This document shows, one piece after another, positions 52,867 through 61,817 of a stretch of 64,000 bases of DNA (within the stretch, counting starts at the first letter, position 1; every line of letters starts with the position of its first letter). The stretch lies in contig NZ_BAABHB010000019.1 of NCBI RefSeq assembly GCF_039541875.1, positions 1 to 64,000 on the forward strand, written 5' to 3'. Made by a program: the position numbers and the translations under genes. The notes under the pieces are model-generated. The model did no database searches and was not told where the DNA came from. It worked only from the letters and a program-made list of their open reading frames with translations. The DNA is from Nibrella viscosa (GTDB lineage: Bacteria > Bacteroidota > Bacteroidia > Cytophagales > Spirosomataceae).

Positions 52867-52896
52867 GTGTGTTTAGCCGGTTCGTTCAGGTTGCTA

Positions 52897-53328
52897 TTAC
52901 CGGCTGCGCACGAAACGCAGGTAGCACGGCCGCTCGCAAAGGGGCAGTAAGTCTAAGGTATCGCTGCGGAGGGAGAGGGCCTGAGTGAAGTTGGCGTGGT
53001 TCTGGCCGATATAGAACCGGATAAGTGAAGAGGTCGGGCCGGTTTCCAGTCGATAGTAGCGGGCCGGCCGGTAATACTCCAGCTCTTTGCCCTGGCTGCT
53101 GACCGCGCCGTCGGCGGTAAAAGTGATCGACTGAACCGGCAGGGCAGGTACACTCCGGACCGTAAACAAAGTGTCGCGGGAGTCGGCCCGCTCTGTCAGC
53201 CGCCAGGTGCCGACAAGTTGGGGCGCTCCCTGCCCTAAGGTAAAAGGCTTTTCCTGACAGGCTGCTACTACCAGCAGCAGGCATACACTAAAGAAGAAAG
53301 ATATACGCTGGCATGGTATCTGAACCAT
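52897..53328 (-). CDS. Lipocalin-like lipoprotein
   Basis: A 143-residue lipoprotein with signal peptide ending in the VAAC lipobox (near residues 21-24). The mature part begins QLVGTWRLTERADSRDT, a pattern of lipocalin-like and META-like beta-barrels in Bacteroidota, and ends in short strands. The role is unknown. It lies between the tRNA terminator and the CheR gene and is probably a single unit. Confidence 0.7.
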   Translation of the reverse strand: MVQIPCQRISFFFSVCLLLVVAACQEKPFTLGQGAPQLVGTWRLTERADSRDTLFTVRSVPALPVQSITFTADGAVSSQGKELEYYRPARYYRLETGPTSSLIRFYIGQNHANFTQALSLRSDTLDLLPLCERPCYLRFVRSR

Positions 53329-53418
53329 AGCTTCTTGGCAAAGATTGGGGCTATTGGTAGCGACGATGGACAGAAATTACCCGCTAAAGATAAGCCGGTT
53401 CTGCCTGACAAACCGTTT

Positions 53419-54234
53419 TTACCCGATTTTTCGCCAGATCTTTTCCCGATTGAGCTGCTTGTATCTGGGCTCGATGCCCGAAAACTTCAGGGTTTCCTTG
53501 CTGCCCAGCGCCAGGTAGCTCAGGGGACTGAGGCTTTCGTCAAACAAAGTCAGAACGCGATCCTGCAGGGTTTTGTCGAAATAGATCAGCACATTACGGC
53601 ACAGAATCAGGTCGAACTCGTTAAAGGAGCGGTCCGATACCAGATTGTGGGTCGAAAAAACCATTCGCTCCGCCAGTTCGTCGCTGAACTTCACATGCCC
53701 GTATTGCGCGGTATAGTAGCAGGAAAAATCGGCGGTGCCGCCCGAGAGCAGGTAGTTTTCAGAATACTGCTTCATAGGCTGCAGCGGGTAAATGCCCCGG
53801 CGGGCAGTTTCCAGTACGGCTGCGTTGAGGTCGGTAGCATACAGCAGGGATTTGGCCAGCAATTGAGCCTCGCTGAGCAGAATGGCCATAGAGTAAACTT
53901 CTTCGCCGGTGGAGCAGCCCGCATGCCAGATGCGAATGAAGGGTTTGGCGGCCAGCGTTTTGAGTACATCGGTCCGGAGCGCTTTGTAAAAGGTGGGGTC
54001 GCGGAACATCTCGGTGACATGGACCGTAATTTCGGCCACAAACCGGCTTACGTACGCCGGGTCTGACCGTAGCCGGTGGCGCAGCTCGGCAAAACTTGGG
54101 AACCGGTCCAGCGACCATAGCCGCGTAATCCGGCGCCTGAGCGATGCCTTTGCGTACTGGGTGAAATCGTACCCATACAAATCCAGTAAGTCAGTCAGCA
54201 CTAAATCAAGTTCCTGATCCCCAATCATAACCAT
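53419..54234 (-). CDS. CheR-type protein methyltransferase
   Basis: A 271-residue SAM-dependent methyltransferase of the CheR family. The N-terminal helical domain includes LYGYDFTQYAKASLRRRI; the catalytic domain has IRIWHAGCSTGEEVYSMAI (motif I), ATDLNAAVLETAR and FDLILCRNVLIYFD. CheR enzymes methylate glutamates of chemoreceptors, but in Bacteroidota many stand in sensor-kinase clusters without chemoreceptors, as here. The ATG at 54234 follows AGGAG eight to nine bases upstream. A longer start at 54276 would overlap the kinase stop by 14 bases. No CheB methylesterase is present. Confidence 0.85.
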   Translation of the reverse strand: MVMIGDQELDLVLTDLLDLYGYDFTQYAKASLRRRITRLWSLDRFPSFAELRHRLRSDPAYVSRFVAEITVHVTEMFRDPTFYKALRTDVLKTLAAKPFIRIWHAGCSTGEEVYSMAILLSEAQLLAKSLLYATDLNAAVLETARRGIYPLQPMKQYSENYLLSGGTADFSCYYTAQYGHVKFSDELAERMVFSTHNLVSDRSFNEFDLILCRNVLIYFDKTLQDRVLTLFDESLSPLSYLALGSKETLKFSGIEPRYKQLNREKIWRKIG

Positions 54235-54262
54235 AATCCCATTCTCCTGTCCTCCTTTTTCC

Positions 54263-57200
54263 TTACCTCCGCTCATACAACCACACCCGCAGCAGGGAAA
54301 TAAGCTGGTCAATATCAACTGGTTTGGTTATGTAGTCCGACGCGCCCGCTTCAACGCACTTCTCGCGGTCGCCGGTCATTGCTTTTGCCGTTACGGCAAT
54401 GACCGGCAGCGACCGGTATTGGGGCTGCTGCCGAATCTGCCGGGCCGTTTCGTAGCCGTCCATCTGGGGCATCATCATGTCGAGCAGTACCGCGTCAATT
54501 CGTGGGTTTTCGTCCAGTTTCTGCAAGGCTTCTTTACCGTCCAGGGCCGCAACCACCGTCATGCCGTACTGCTCCAGCGCCTTCGTCAGCGAGAAAATGT
54601 TTCGTACGTCATCATCGGCAATCAGCACTGTTTTGCCGCTCAGGACCTGGCTGAGGGCACCCAGTCTGTCGGGCAGTCCGTTGCCGCCGTCGGGCTGTTT
54701 CTGTTCGTCGACCAGGTGCAGAAACAGCGACACTTCGTCGAGCATACGCTGGTAGGAGTGGGCGGTTTTGATGACAATTGAATCGGCGTATTTTTTTATC
54801 TTTAGTTCTTCGGCCATCGACAGACTGCGGCCAGTGAAGATAATGATGGGCAGGTTTTCCAGGCCGGGGTTCTGTTTGGCTTCTTCCAGCATTTCGTAGG
54901 CATTGCTGTCGGGGATACCCATGTCGAGAATCACGCAGTCGACATTTTGATTCTGTAGGGCGTTTACGCCTTCGGTAACGTTGCTTTTCAGCTCCGTCGT
55001 GATCCGGAAGGTCTCCAGAAAATAAGCCAGGGCTTTAGCGTGTTTGGGGTTATCCTCCACAATGAGCACTTTTTTCGGGCTCCGGCTCAGCACATCTTCA
55101 ATTTTCTGAAAAACAGTCTGCAACTGCTCAACGCCTACCGGTTTATCCATAAAATCGACGGCACCTTTCAGGAGGCTTTCGTTTTTAAGCCGGTGCGACG
55201 ACATGATGTGGACCGGAATGGGGCGAGTCTGCCGGTTGGCTTTCAGGGCATCCATTACTTCCCAGCCACTCATCACCGGTAGTTGAATGTCCAGCAGAAT
55301 GGCCTTCGGCTGGTACTCATTAGCCAGTTGTAATCCTTCGTCGCCCCGGACGGCCACAATGCCTTTGTAGCCTTTCTGCCGGGCAAAGTCGAGCAGGGTC
55401 CGGGCAAAGTACGGATCATCTTCAATAATCAGGATGGTTTTGTCCTGCTCAGTCAGGGTGGCACGGTCGTCGGGAACGGGTGGAGGAATCACGGTCGAGA
55501 GGTAACGATCCGGCTTGGCCGGGGCCGGCTGAATGGTGGGGATGGGGAGATCGGTAGCCGGCTGGGGGGGGCGTTCCGCGTACGTACCCGTGTTGACCGG
55601 CCGGGCCGGGTTCAGGCTGGATACGGGCAGGTGCAGCGTAAACTCGCTGCCTTTACCGGGTTCGCTGGTCAGGGTAATATCGCCCCCGAGCAGCTTGGCC
55701 AGTTCCCGGCTGATGGAGAGTCCCAGGCCTGTGCCGCCGTATTTTCGCTTCGTTGAGCCGTCGGCCTGTTGAAACGCTTCAAAAATGAGGGGTTGTTTTT
55801 CGGGTGGTATGCCAATGCCTGTATCGTTTACCGTAAAGCTCAGCTGACCGGCCTGGTGAGGATGCCTGCGCATTCGGAGCGTTACGCTGCCGGCGGCCGT
55901 AAATTTCAGGGCGTTGGCCAGCAGGTTTTTCAGGATCTGCCCCAGCCGCTGCCGGTCGGTTAGCAGTGTAGCGGGCATATCGGGATTAACGCTTATCGAA
56001 AAGGCCAGGCCTTTTTCCCGCGCCATCACCCCAAACAGGGCGTTTAGCTCATCGGTAAGGTCGGTCACCGGCACATCCTGGTAATCCAGTTTCATCTGGC
56101 CGGCTTCTATCTTGGAGAGATCCAGAATTTCGTCGATCAGGCTGAGCAGTCCGTTGCCCGACGCCTGAATCACTCTGGCGTATTCCGTTTGGTCGGCATT
56201 CAGGTTACCGTCGGCGTTTTCGGCCAGCAGCCGGCTCAGCAGCAGAATGGAGTTGAGGGGCGTTCGGAGTTCGTGCGACATATTGGCCAGAAACTCCGAT
56301 TTGTAGCGGTTGGTCTGCTCCAGTTCGCCGGCTTTTTTCTGGATCTCTTTATTTTTTTCTTCCAGCATAGAGCCGCGCTCTTCCAGTTCGCTGTTGGCTT
56401 GCTGCAACTCTTCCTGCTGTACCCGCAGTTCTTCTTCCGAAATCTGGAGTCGCTGGGTTTGGGCTTCCAGCTCGGCATTGACGGCTTCCAGTTCGGTTTG
56501 CTGGGCCTGTAGTTCTTCGGCCTGGGTTTGGGTTTCGTTCAGCAGATGCTGGAGCCTGCCGTAGCTCAGGGCGGCATTGAGCCCAATGGCGAGTGACTCC
56601 TGATTGTTTTCCAGCAGGGCTATCTCCAGGGAAGACGGTTTACGGAGTAACCCCAGCTCTACCGCCCCGAGGCAGTCGTTGCCGTATACCAGCGGGGTAA
56701 TGGCCACGGCTGTCGGGCGGGTTTCGCCCAGGGAGGAGCTGATGCGGGGGTAATCGGCCGGCAGGTCATCGACCACAATTAGTTTTTGCTGGGCAATGGC
56801 CTGGCCTACCAGGCCTTCGCCGGTTCGGATGAGGGCCGGAGCCTGGCGGACTGCGTAACTGCCGGCCAGGGTGTACTGATCGCTGTCGTTCTGGGTCAGA
56901 TACACCGTTCCCATCGGCGCGTTGAGGTAATTGGCCAGCGTATCGATCAGGCGGCCGGCCAGCCGTTCGGGGTTGCGCTCGCCCCGGATGGCGTTGCTCA
57001 GGGTTACGGAGCCGGTTTGCAGCCACTCCCGGTTTTGCAGTTCGGTAAACGTCTGTTCCAGGGCTTTGGCCATCTGGTTCAGCGCGATCGAAATACGCCC
57101 CAGTTCATCATCGCGATCATCCTGACTGCGGACGCTGTAGTCGCCGGAAGCTATGGTGCGGGTAACGCCCTCCATTTGAGAAATCCGCCGGGCAGTCTCA

Positions 57201-57889
57201 ATGTATTTTTCCTCGGCCAGTTTCTGTTGGGCAATGCGGTGATCCAGGTCTTTTTTGATGCGCAGGAAGGCAAAGGCCGTAATTAGCATAGAGATAATGG
57301 CCGAAACCAGCAGCACCACCGGCGTGTAGGTACTATAAAACTCCTGCTGCGCCGTGCGGGTCCGCAACTGGTTCAGTTCCTGCGCTTTGATGCGGTTTAT
57401 GACCACCCGGAGCTCATCCATGATCTGTTTTCCCCGGATGAGTTCCCGGCGGAGGATAGCGGTATCGTTTCGGGTAGCCTGGTTTCTCCGGAACTTGATC
57501 ACCCGTTCCAGCTGCGCATAGCGGCTCTCGTAGAGGTTCCGGACCTGCGCCAGATTCTGCTGCTGCTGCGGATCGTTCTTTGTTAATTGGTTGACCCGGT
57601 TGAAACTACCGGTGGTTCGGCCGTAGCTGCCCTGATAGTATTGTAAAAACGTAGGGTCGAGGGTAAGCAGGTAGCCGCGCTGGCCGGTTTCAGCATCTTT
57701 CAGGTACGAAATAACGTTCTCCGATTCCAGCAGCACCTGCTGCGTGCGATTGACCAGCCGGGAGTTATCGATCAGTTTCCGGATGCTGTAAAACGAAGCT
57801 ACCAGGCTGATCAGGAGCAGGATCGTGGATACGACAAAGACGAACTGCAACTGCCGGATAACAAAGTTTGGGGTCGATGGTGAATCCAT
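54263..57889 (-). CDS. Hybrid histidine kinase with CHASE3, HAMP, GAF and three receiver domains
   Basis: A 1208-residue signalling protein. Order: membrane span about 12-34; CHASE3 40-185 (AETGQRGYLLT); span 188-210; HAMP 210-280; GAF 290-440; long coiled coil 445-528; HisKA 530-600 with His539 in MSHELRTPLNS; HATPase 640-755 (NDTGIGIPP, GGTGLGLSIS); Pro-rich linker; receiver 1 about 815-930 (LLDIQLPVMSGW); receiver 2 about 935-1050 (ILDMGIPDSNAY); receiver 3 about 1085-1205 (LLDMMMPQMDGY). All three receivers keep the phosphorylatable Asp. The frame is open upstream, but the ATG at 57889 is the first start after the upstream gene. It probably works with the two flanking signalling genes. 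Confidence 0.92.
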   Translation of the reverse strand: MDSPSTPNFVIRQLQFVFVVSTILLLISLVASFYSIRKLIDNSRLVNRTQQVLLESENVISYLKDAETGQRGYLLTLDPTFLQYYQGSYGRTTGSFNRVNQLTKNDPQQQQNLAQVRNLYESRYAQLERVIKFRRNQATRNDTAILRRELIRGKQIMDELRVVINRIKAQELNQLRTRTAQQEFYSTYTPVVLLVSAIISMLITAFAFLRIKKDLDHRIAQQKLAEEKYIETARRISQMEGVTRTIASGDYSVRSQDDRDDELGRISIALNQMAKALEQTFTELQNREWLQTGSVTLSNAIRGERNPERLAGRLIDTLANYLNAPMGTVYLTQNDSDQYTLAGSYAVRQAPALIRTGEGLVGQAIAQQKLIVVDDLPADYPRISSSLGETRPTAVAITPLVYGNDCLGAVELGLLRKPSSLEIALLENNQESLAIGLNAALSYGRLQHLLNETQTQAEELQAQQTELEAVNAELEAQTQRLQISEEELRVQQEELQQANSELEERGSMLEEKNKEIQKKAGELEQTNRYKSEFLANMSHELRTPLNSILLLSRLLAENADGNLNADQTEYARVIQASGNGLLSLIDEILDLSKIEAGQMKLDYQDVPVTDLTDELNALFGVMAREKGLAFSISVNPDMPATLLTDRQRLGQILKNLLANALKFTAAGSVTLRMRRHPHQAGQLSFTVNDTGIGIPPEKQPLIFEAFQQADGSTKRKYGGTGLGLSISRELAKLLGGDITLTSEPGKGSEFTLHLPVSSLNPARPVNTGTYAERPPQPATDLPIPTIQPAPAKPDRYLSTVIPPPVPDDRATLTEQDKTILIIEDDPYFARTLLDFARQKGYKGIVAVRGDEGLQLANEYQPKAILLDIQLPVMSGWEVMDALKANRQTRPIPVHIMSSHRLKNESLLKGAVDFMDKPVGVEQLQTVFQKIEDVLSRSPKKVLIVEDNPKHAKALAYFLETFRITTELKSNVTEGVNALQNQNVDCVILDMGIPDSNAYEMLEEAKQNPGLENLPIIIFTGRSLSMAEELKIKKYADSIVIKTAHSYQRMLDEVSLFLHLVDEQKQPDGGNGLPDRLGALSQVLSGKTVLIADDDVRNIFSLTKALEQYGMTVVAALDGKEALQKLDENPRIDAVLLDMMMPQMDGYETARQIRQQPQYRSLPVIAVTAKAMTGDREKCVEAGASDYITKPVDIDQLISLLRVWLYERR

Positions 57890-57909
57890 GAGTAGGTGGT
57901 TCCGTAGCG

Positions 57910-59496
57910 TTATGGGTGTTGAGCCGGATCGGTTTGTCGGACGGGTAAGATCAGGATAAACGAAGCGCCTTCGCCGGGACGGCTCTGCGCCGAGATCAGC
58001 CCCTGGTGCTTCGCCATATTCTTTTTGGCGATGGCCAGCCCGATACCGGTCCCTTCGTAGCTGGTCTGGCTGTGCAGGCGCTGGAAGATAACAAAAATCC
58101 GGTCCAGAAACTTTTCGTCGAAGCCAATGCCGTTGTCCTGCACCACAATGCGGCAAAACGGACCGGTAGCGGCCAACTCCCCGTCGATTGCTTTGGTCGC
58201 AATCCGTTCGGCATGGATCCGGATAACAGGCGGCTGACCGGGTTGGACAAACTTCAGCGCGTTGCTGATCAGGTTCTGAAAGACTTGCCGGATGCGAACC
58301 GGTATGGTATCGATTACCGGCAGCTTGCCGATAATGATTTCTGCCCCGCTTCGGCGGATTGGCTCGTCGAAGTCGAGCAGCAGTTCGGCCAGCAGGGCGT
58401 TCAGGTCGGTGGGCCTGAACACCTCGGGTGCCGATAAATGCGTGTACGCCAGCAGGTCATCGATCAGCCGGGCCATGCGGGCCGATGACCGGATAACGCG
58501 TTCCAGGTAGGAGACGGCCTCGTTGTTTTCTTTCAGGTACTTCTCCCGAATATGGTCGTTCAGGAGCTGAATTTTCCGCAGGGGCTCTTTCAGATCGTGC
58601 GACACCACCCAGGTAAACTGCTGTAGCTCGTGATTGGTCCGTTCGAGTTCAGCATTATTGAGCAGCAGTTCGCGGGTGCGCAGGGCCACTTCCTGCTCCA
58701 GCAGTTCGGCGGCCTGCTTCTGGGGGTGAATATCGGTGAAGGTACCGATCCAGCGGGACACCTGCTGCGTATGCTGCCGGATTGGCATCAGGCGTAGCAG
58801 GTGGTGCCGGTATTCACCGGAATGGTGATCTCGTAGTCGTACCTCGCGCACAAACCCGGTGCCGCCGGTCAGGGCCTTAGCCAACGCCATCCGCAGGTTA
58901 TCGTCGGGGTGGGTCACCGGAAAGGTAGCTGCATCAACCGCGTAGCGATACCAGTGTTCGTTGACGTACTCGATCCGGCCGTCAGGTGTGACGGTAAAGG
59001 CTATTTCGGGCAGCGACGCCAGAATGGCCTGTAGCTCCCGCAACTGACCGGCCAGTTGCTCCTGTGCCTGTTTCCGGATGTCAATTTCCCGCCGGAGCGA
59101 ATCCTGCACCATGCGGAGCTCCTGCTGCTGCTCGTAGAGCTTGTGCAGCGTTTTTACTTTCAGCGCCAGAATATCGGGATCAACGGGTTTAGTCAGGTAA
59201 TCGATGCCGCCGGCGGTATAGCCCTTGGTAATAAACTTCTTTTCGGTGTTGACCGCCGAGAGAAAGATGATAGACGTATCCCGCGCCTTGCTGAAGCCGC
59301 TGATGGCGTTGGCAACTTCAAAGCCGTCCATTTCCGGCATCTGAACATCCAGGATGATCACCGAATAGGCCGCTTTCAGGATTTTCCGCAGGGCTTCTTC
59401 GCCGGATTCGGCCGTATCAACCAAAAAACCGTGCAGTTCAAGAATCTTCTTCAGCGGAAGAATATTCTCCGGCCTGTCATCGACAATCAAAATCAT
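57910..59496 (-). CDS. Receiver-PAS-histidine kinase
   Basis: A 528-residue cytoplasmic protein: an N-terminal receiver (1-122) with Asp50 in VIILDVQMPEMDGF and Lys in YLTKPVD; a coiled linker; a PAS/PAC domain about 150-260 (AFTVTPDGRIEYVNEHWYRY); HisKA with His300 in WVVSHDLKEPLRKI; and a HATPase about 385-520 (NLISNALKFV, DNGIGFDE, GTGIGLAI). The receiver at the front suggests that it takes phosphate from another kinase, perhaps the hybrid kinase 20 bp downstream. It is the first gene of a three-gene signalling unit. Confidence 0.9.
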   Translation of the reverse strand: MILIVDDRPENILPLKKILELHGFLVDTAESGEEALRKILKAAYSVIILDVQMPEMDGFEVANAISGFSKARDTSIIFLSAVNTEKKFITKGYTAGGIDYLTKPVDPDILALKVKTLHKLYEQQQELRMVQDSLRREIDIRKQAQEQLAGQLRELQAILASLPEIAFTVTPDGRIEYVNEHWYRYAVDAATFPVTHPDDNLRMALAKALTGGTGFVREVRLRDHHSGEYRHHLLRLMPIRQHTQQVSRWIGTFTDIHPQKQAAELLEQEVALRTRELLLNNAELERTNHELQQFTWVVSHDLKEPLRKIQLLNDHIREKYLKENNEAVSYLERVIRSSARMARLIDDLLAYTHLSAPEVFRPTDLNALLAELLLDFDEPIRRSGAEIIIGKLPVIDTIPVRIRQVFQNLISNALKFVQPGQPPVIRIHAERIATKAIDGELAATGPFCRIVVQDNGIGFDEKFLDRIFVIFQRLHSQTSYEGTGIGLAIAKKNMAKHQGLISAQSRPGEGASFILILPVRQTDPAQHP

Positions 59497-59972
59497 GGTA
59501 GGCGTGTAATGGTCAAACCTGTTCAGGTGGTGTTATAGTAACTGAACGGAATGCCTGTCTGTTTTGTGGGTAGAGCCCTCCACCGCGCATTGACTGGGGT
59601 GAAGATACGCCACAAACCATACACCTGTCAACTAACCCGATTACCGGGGCCAAAAACAAAAAAGGAGTTGCCCCGCCAGCCCGGCCTATACTACCTGGGC
59701 AGTCTGGGATATTTGCCTTAAGGTTCAGATATTAATATGTAAGTAGTTGACAGTGAACAGACTATAATCCCGTAAGCTAAGCTTATGGCCCATATTTCTA
59801 AAGGTTGGCATGGGGAATTGATGACATAGATAACCGTCAGATGTGGAAAAAGATAGACAGGGGCCGTATAACAAAATCTATAAAATCCACAGAATCAGCA
59901 TATATTAATCTGGCACAGATTTTGGCTTGTCTGAGTGCAATAGTTTTTGAACCCCAAAACTTAACAACGAGT
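59497..59972. other. Long intergenic region with candidate promoter
   Basis: A 476-bp divergent region between the receiver-PAS-kinase and the DUF892 gene. It contains no convincing gene, although a frame open from 59805 leads into the DUF892 gene. TTTG (59921-59924) and TAGTTTTTG (59941-59949) resemble a -33/-7 pair with a short spacer, placing a start just before the ATG at 59973. The remainder is AT-rich and could hold sites for stress regulators. Confidence 0.4.
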
Positions 59973-60854
59973 ATGGCATCATTAGGAAAGCAAATCGCAG
60001 ATTTTTTCTCGGGAGGTAATAGTAACATCGATGACGGCTTACGGGGCGTGTTCATCCACGAGCTTCAGGCTGCTTATTATTGCGAAAAACAGGCCGTAGA
60101 TGCACTGGGTGAGCAGGCCGATGCGGCTACGACCGATGTGGTACGGAACGCGTTTTTGCAGCACCAGGAAGAATCACGAAATCAGATTAACCGGCTGGAG
60201 CGGGTTTTCGACAGTATCGGCGTTGAAGTAGACGATCTGGAAAGTGATGCCATTGATGGTCTGGTCGATGATGCGCAGACAATGATTGCGGCTACAGAAT
60301 CTGGTTCGCTGAGCCGCGACGCAGCCCTAATTGTGGCCGCCCAGAAGGTAGAGCACCTCGAAATTGCTACCTACGGTTCGTTGCATACAATGGCTCGTTT
60401 GCTGGGATACAACGAGGCTGCCAACCTGCTGGAAGAAACCCTGCGGGAAGAAAAGAATACCGATCGCAAACTGACCGAAATTGCCGAGTCATTCATCAAC
60501 GAGAAGGCGAAGGCCGAAGGTCGGGATGTAAGCGAATACGGCCGCAGCCATACCGATTACGACCGGGATATGTACGCCGGCACAACTGCCGGAAGTATGG
60601 GTGGTACCGCCTACAGCGGCCGTGAAACCGATATGAACCGGGGGACTAACTGGAACTCCGACAGCAACATGAACCGCAGTAGCGATATGGATTCGAACGT
60701 AAACCGCGCCGGTTATTCAACGGGATCGTCGTACAGCGGTAACTATAGCGACACCGACGATATGAATCGTGATCGTGACCGGGAGCGGGGTATGTATGGT
60801 GGCTCTAACACCAGCAGCAATGATCCGACTCTGGGTGGTATGACAGGCGTGTAA
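59973..60854 (+). CDS. DUF892 (YciE-like) ferritin-like protein with long acidic tail
   Basis: A 293-residue protein. Residues about 1-170 form the DUF892 four-helix ferritin-like domain (FIHELQAAYYCEKQAVDAL, AAQKVEHLEIATYGSLHTMA, EEKNTDRKLTEIAE) with Glu/His residues suited to a di-metal site. Residues about 180-293 are a low-complexity Asp/Asn/Ser/Gly/Arg-rich tail with repeated DMNR units and no hydrophobic core. Proteins of this family are induced by osmotic or oxidative stress. I chose the ATG at 59973 because it begins the domain (MASLGKQIADFF). A second DUF892 gene lies at the end of the window. Confidence 0.88.
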   Translation: MASLGKQIADFFSGGNSNIDDGLRGVFIHELQAAYYCEKQAVDALGEQADAATTDVVRNAFLQHQEESRNQINRLERVFDSIGVEVDDLESDAIDGLVDDAQTMIAATESGSLSRDAALIVAAQKVEHLEIATYGSLHTMARLLGYNEAANLLEETLREEKNTDRKLTEIAESFINEKAKAEGRDVSEYGRSHTDYDRDMYAGTTAGSMGGTAYSGRETDMNRGTNWNSDSNMNRSSDMDSNVNRAGYSTGSSYSGNYSDTDDMNRDRDRERGMYGGSNTSSNDPTLGGMTGV

Positions 60855-60865
60855 GCTACAAGCAA

Positions 60866-60916
60866 CCGCATAAAAAGAAAGGCACTTCTCTACGAAGTGC
60901 CTTTCTTTTTATGCGG
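60866..60916. terminator. Perfect 23-bp bidirectional hairpin
   Basis: Arms 60866-60888 and 60894-60916 pair at all 23 positions around the loop TCTAC. The stem ends in A/T-rich tracts on both sides, so it can terminate both convergent genes (DUF892 and the gene ending at 60921). Confidence 0.88.
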
Positions 60917-60920
60917 CAGG

Positions 60921-61241
60921 CTACCGGCCGTTCCAGCGTTCCTGATCATTGTAGCCGGGCGGCCGTTCGCCGAAGTTATTGCCTCCAGGAGCTGCTTCGC
61001 CGATGTCGTTGCTGTCTGGCAGGACCTGCGTGCCGTCGTTATTACCCAGACTGGTGCCGGTGCCGGGCGTGGTCTCCGGGCCGGGGATATTGCCCGGGTA
61101 CCGCTCCTCGTCGATCAGCCGGGACAAATCTTTTTTTTCTTCCCTGGTCAGCTTCTGACCTTCGCCCGCCAGCGGGGTCGGGTATTGGGTGTAACGCCGG
61201 TCGGCGGCCGACGCGATTGTGTTCTGATGACCTGTTTCCAT
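60921..61241 (-). CDS. Uncharacterised Pro/Gly/Asn-rich small protein
   Basis: A 106-residue protein without signal peptide, membrane span or recognisable domain. A short helical stretch (KLTREEKKDLSRLIDEER, 30-47) is followed by a disordered Pro/Gly/Asn/Thr-rich half. It lies between stress-type genes, close to DUF892, and shares their compositional style. No function is known to me. Confidence 0.6.
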   Translation of the reverse strand: METGHQNTIASAADRRYTQYPTPLAGEGQKLTREEKKDLSRLIDEERYPGNIPGPETTPGTGTSLGNNDGTQVLPDSNDIGEAAPGGNNFGERPPGYNDQERWNGR

Positions 61242-61263
61242 GTTAATGCCCTATCCATAAAAA

Positions 61264-61290
61264 GAAGACATCCCGACCTGAGATGTCTTC
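61264..61290 (-). terminator. Terminator after the 138-residue unknown protein
   Basis: GAAGACATC and GATGTCTTC form a perfect 9-bp stem with a 9-base loop. On the minus strand it is followed by TTTTTATG, about 53 bp past the stop at 61343. Confidence 0.75.
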
Positions 61291-61342
61291 CGTAGTAACG
61301 ATACCGCCAGAAAAAGAGGCAGAAAAACTATTGATCGGCGAA

Positions 61343-61759
61343 TCAGCCACAGAAGGCTTCCCACAGACGCTGGTACAGGAGCCGGGCGTACCGCCGAATA
61401 CCCACGCCCGACGTCCGGATGGCAAAAGGAACAAAATTTCCCTTCGCCTTAGGGAGGGGCTCAATGCGGATCGTAGTGTCGGCTACACCCGTGCTGGTAA
61501 GCCGGAGACCGGCATCGGGCAAGTCAACCTGTACCTTTTCGGGGTGCGAATCAATCGTTAACTGCTGCACAAACTGCTGTAACTGATTGGCGTCAAACCA
61601 GGTTAGCGGAGGCATTTTCTTTTGATCAGGCTGGTTATTTCGCGAGCAGAGAAACTGTACCCAAAGCAGGGACTGACCGGCTTGTGGCCGGGACTGGACC
61701 TGAACGTCGAGTAATTCATACGGTAGCAAATCTTCTGGAGTAGACGTAGCTATGTTCAT
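61343..61759 (-). CDS. Uncharacterised cytoplasmic protein
   Basis: A 138-residue protein. It has a beta-rich first half (YELLDVQVQSRPQAGQSLLW), a helical middle (WFDANQLQQFVQQLTID), and a C-terminal RRYARLLYQRLWEAF helix. No signal peptide or membrane helix is seen and I recognise no family. It has its own terminator and follows the SDR gene by 58 bp on the same strand, so it may share its promoter. Confidence 0.6.
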   Translation of the reverse strand: MNIATSTPEDLLPYELLDVQVQSRPQAGQSLLWVQFLCSRNNQPDQKKMPPLTWFDANQLQQFVQQLTIDSHPEKVQVDLPDAGLRLTSTGVADTTIRIEPLPKAKGNFVPFAIRTSGVGIRRYARLLYQRLWEAFCG

Positions 61760-61817
61760 GTGTTGACGAAGATTAAAGAAAAAGTACTATTAAAACCTCT
61801 AAAAAAGACCAGGTGTT

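Noticed and set aside
57890..58156. N-terminal extension of the hybrid kinase
   Set aside because: It overlaps the 3' end of the receiver-PAS-kinase gene in another frame and encodes Arg-rich shadow sequence.
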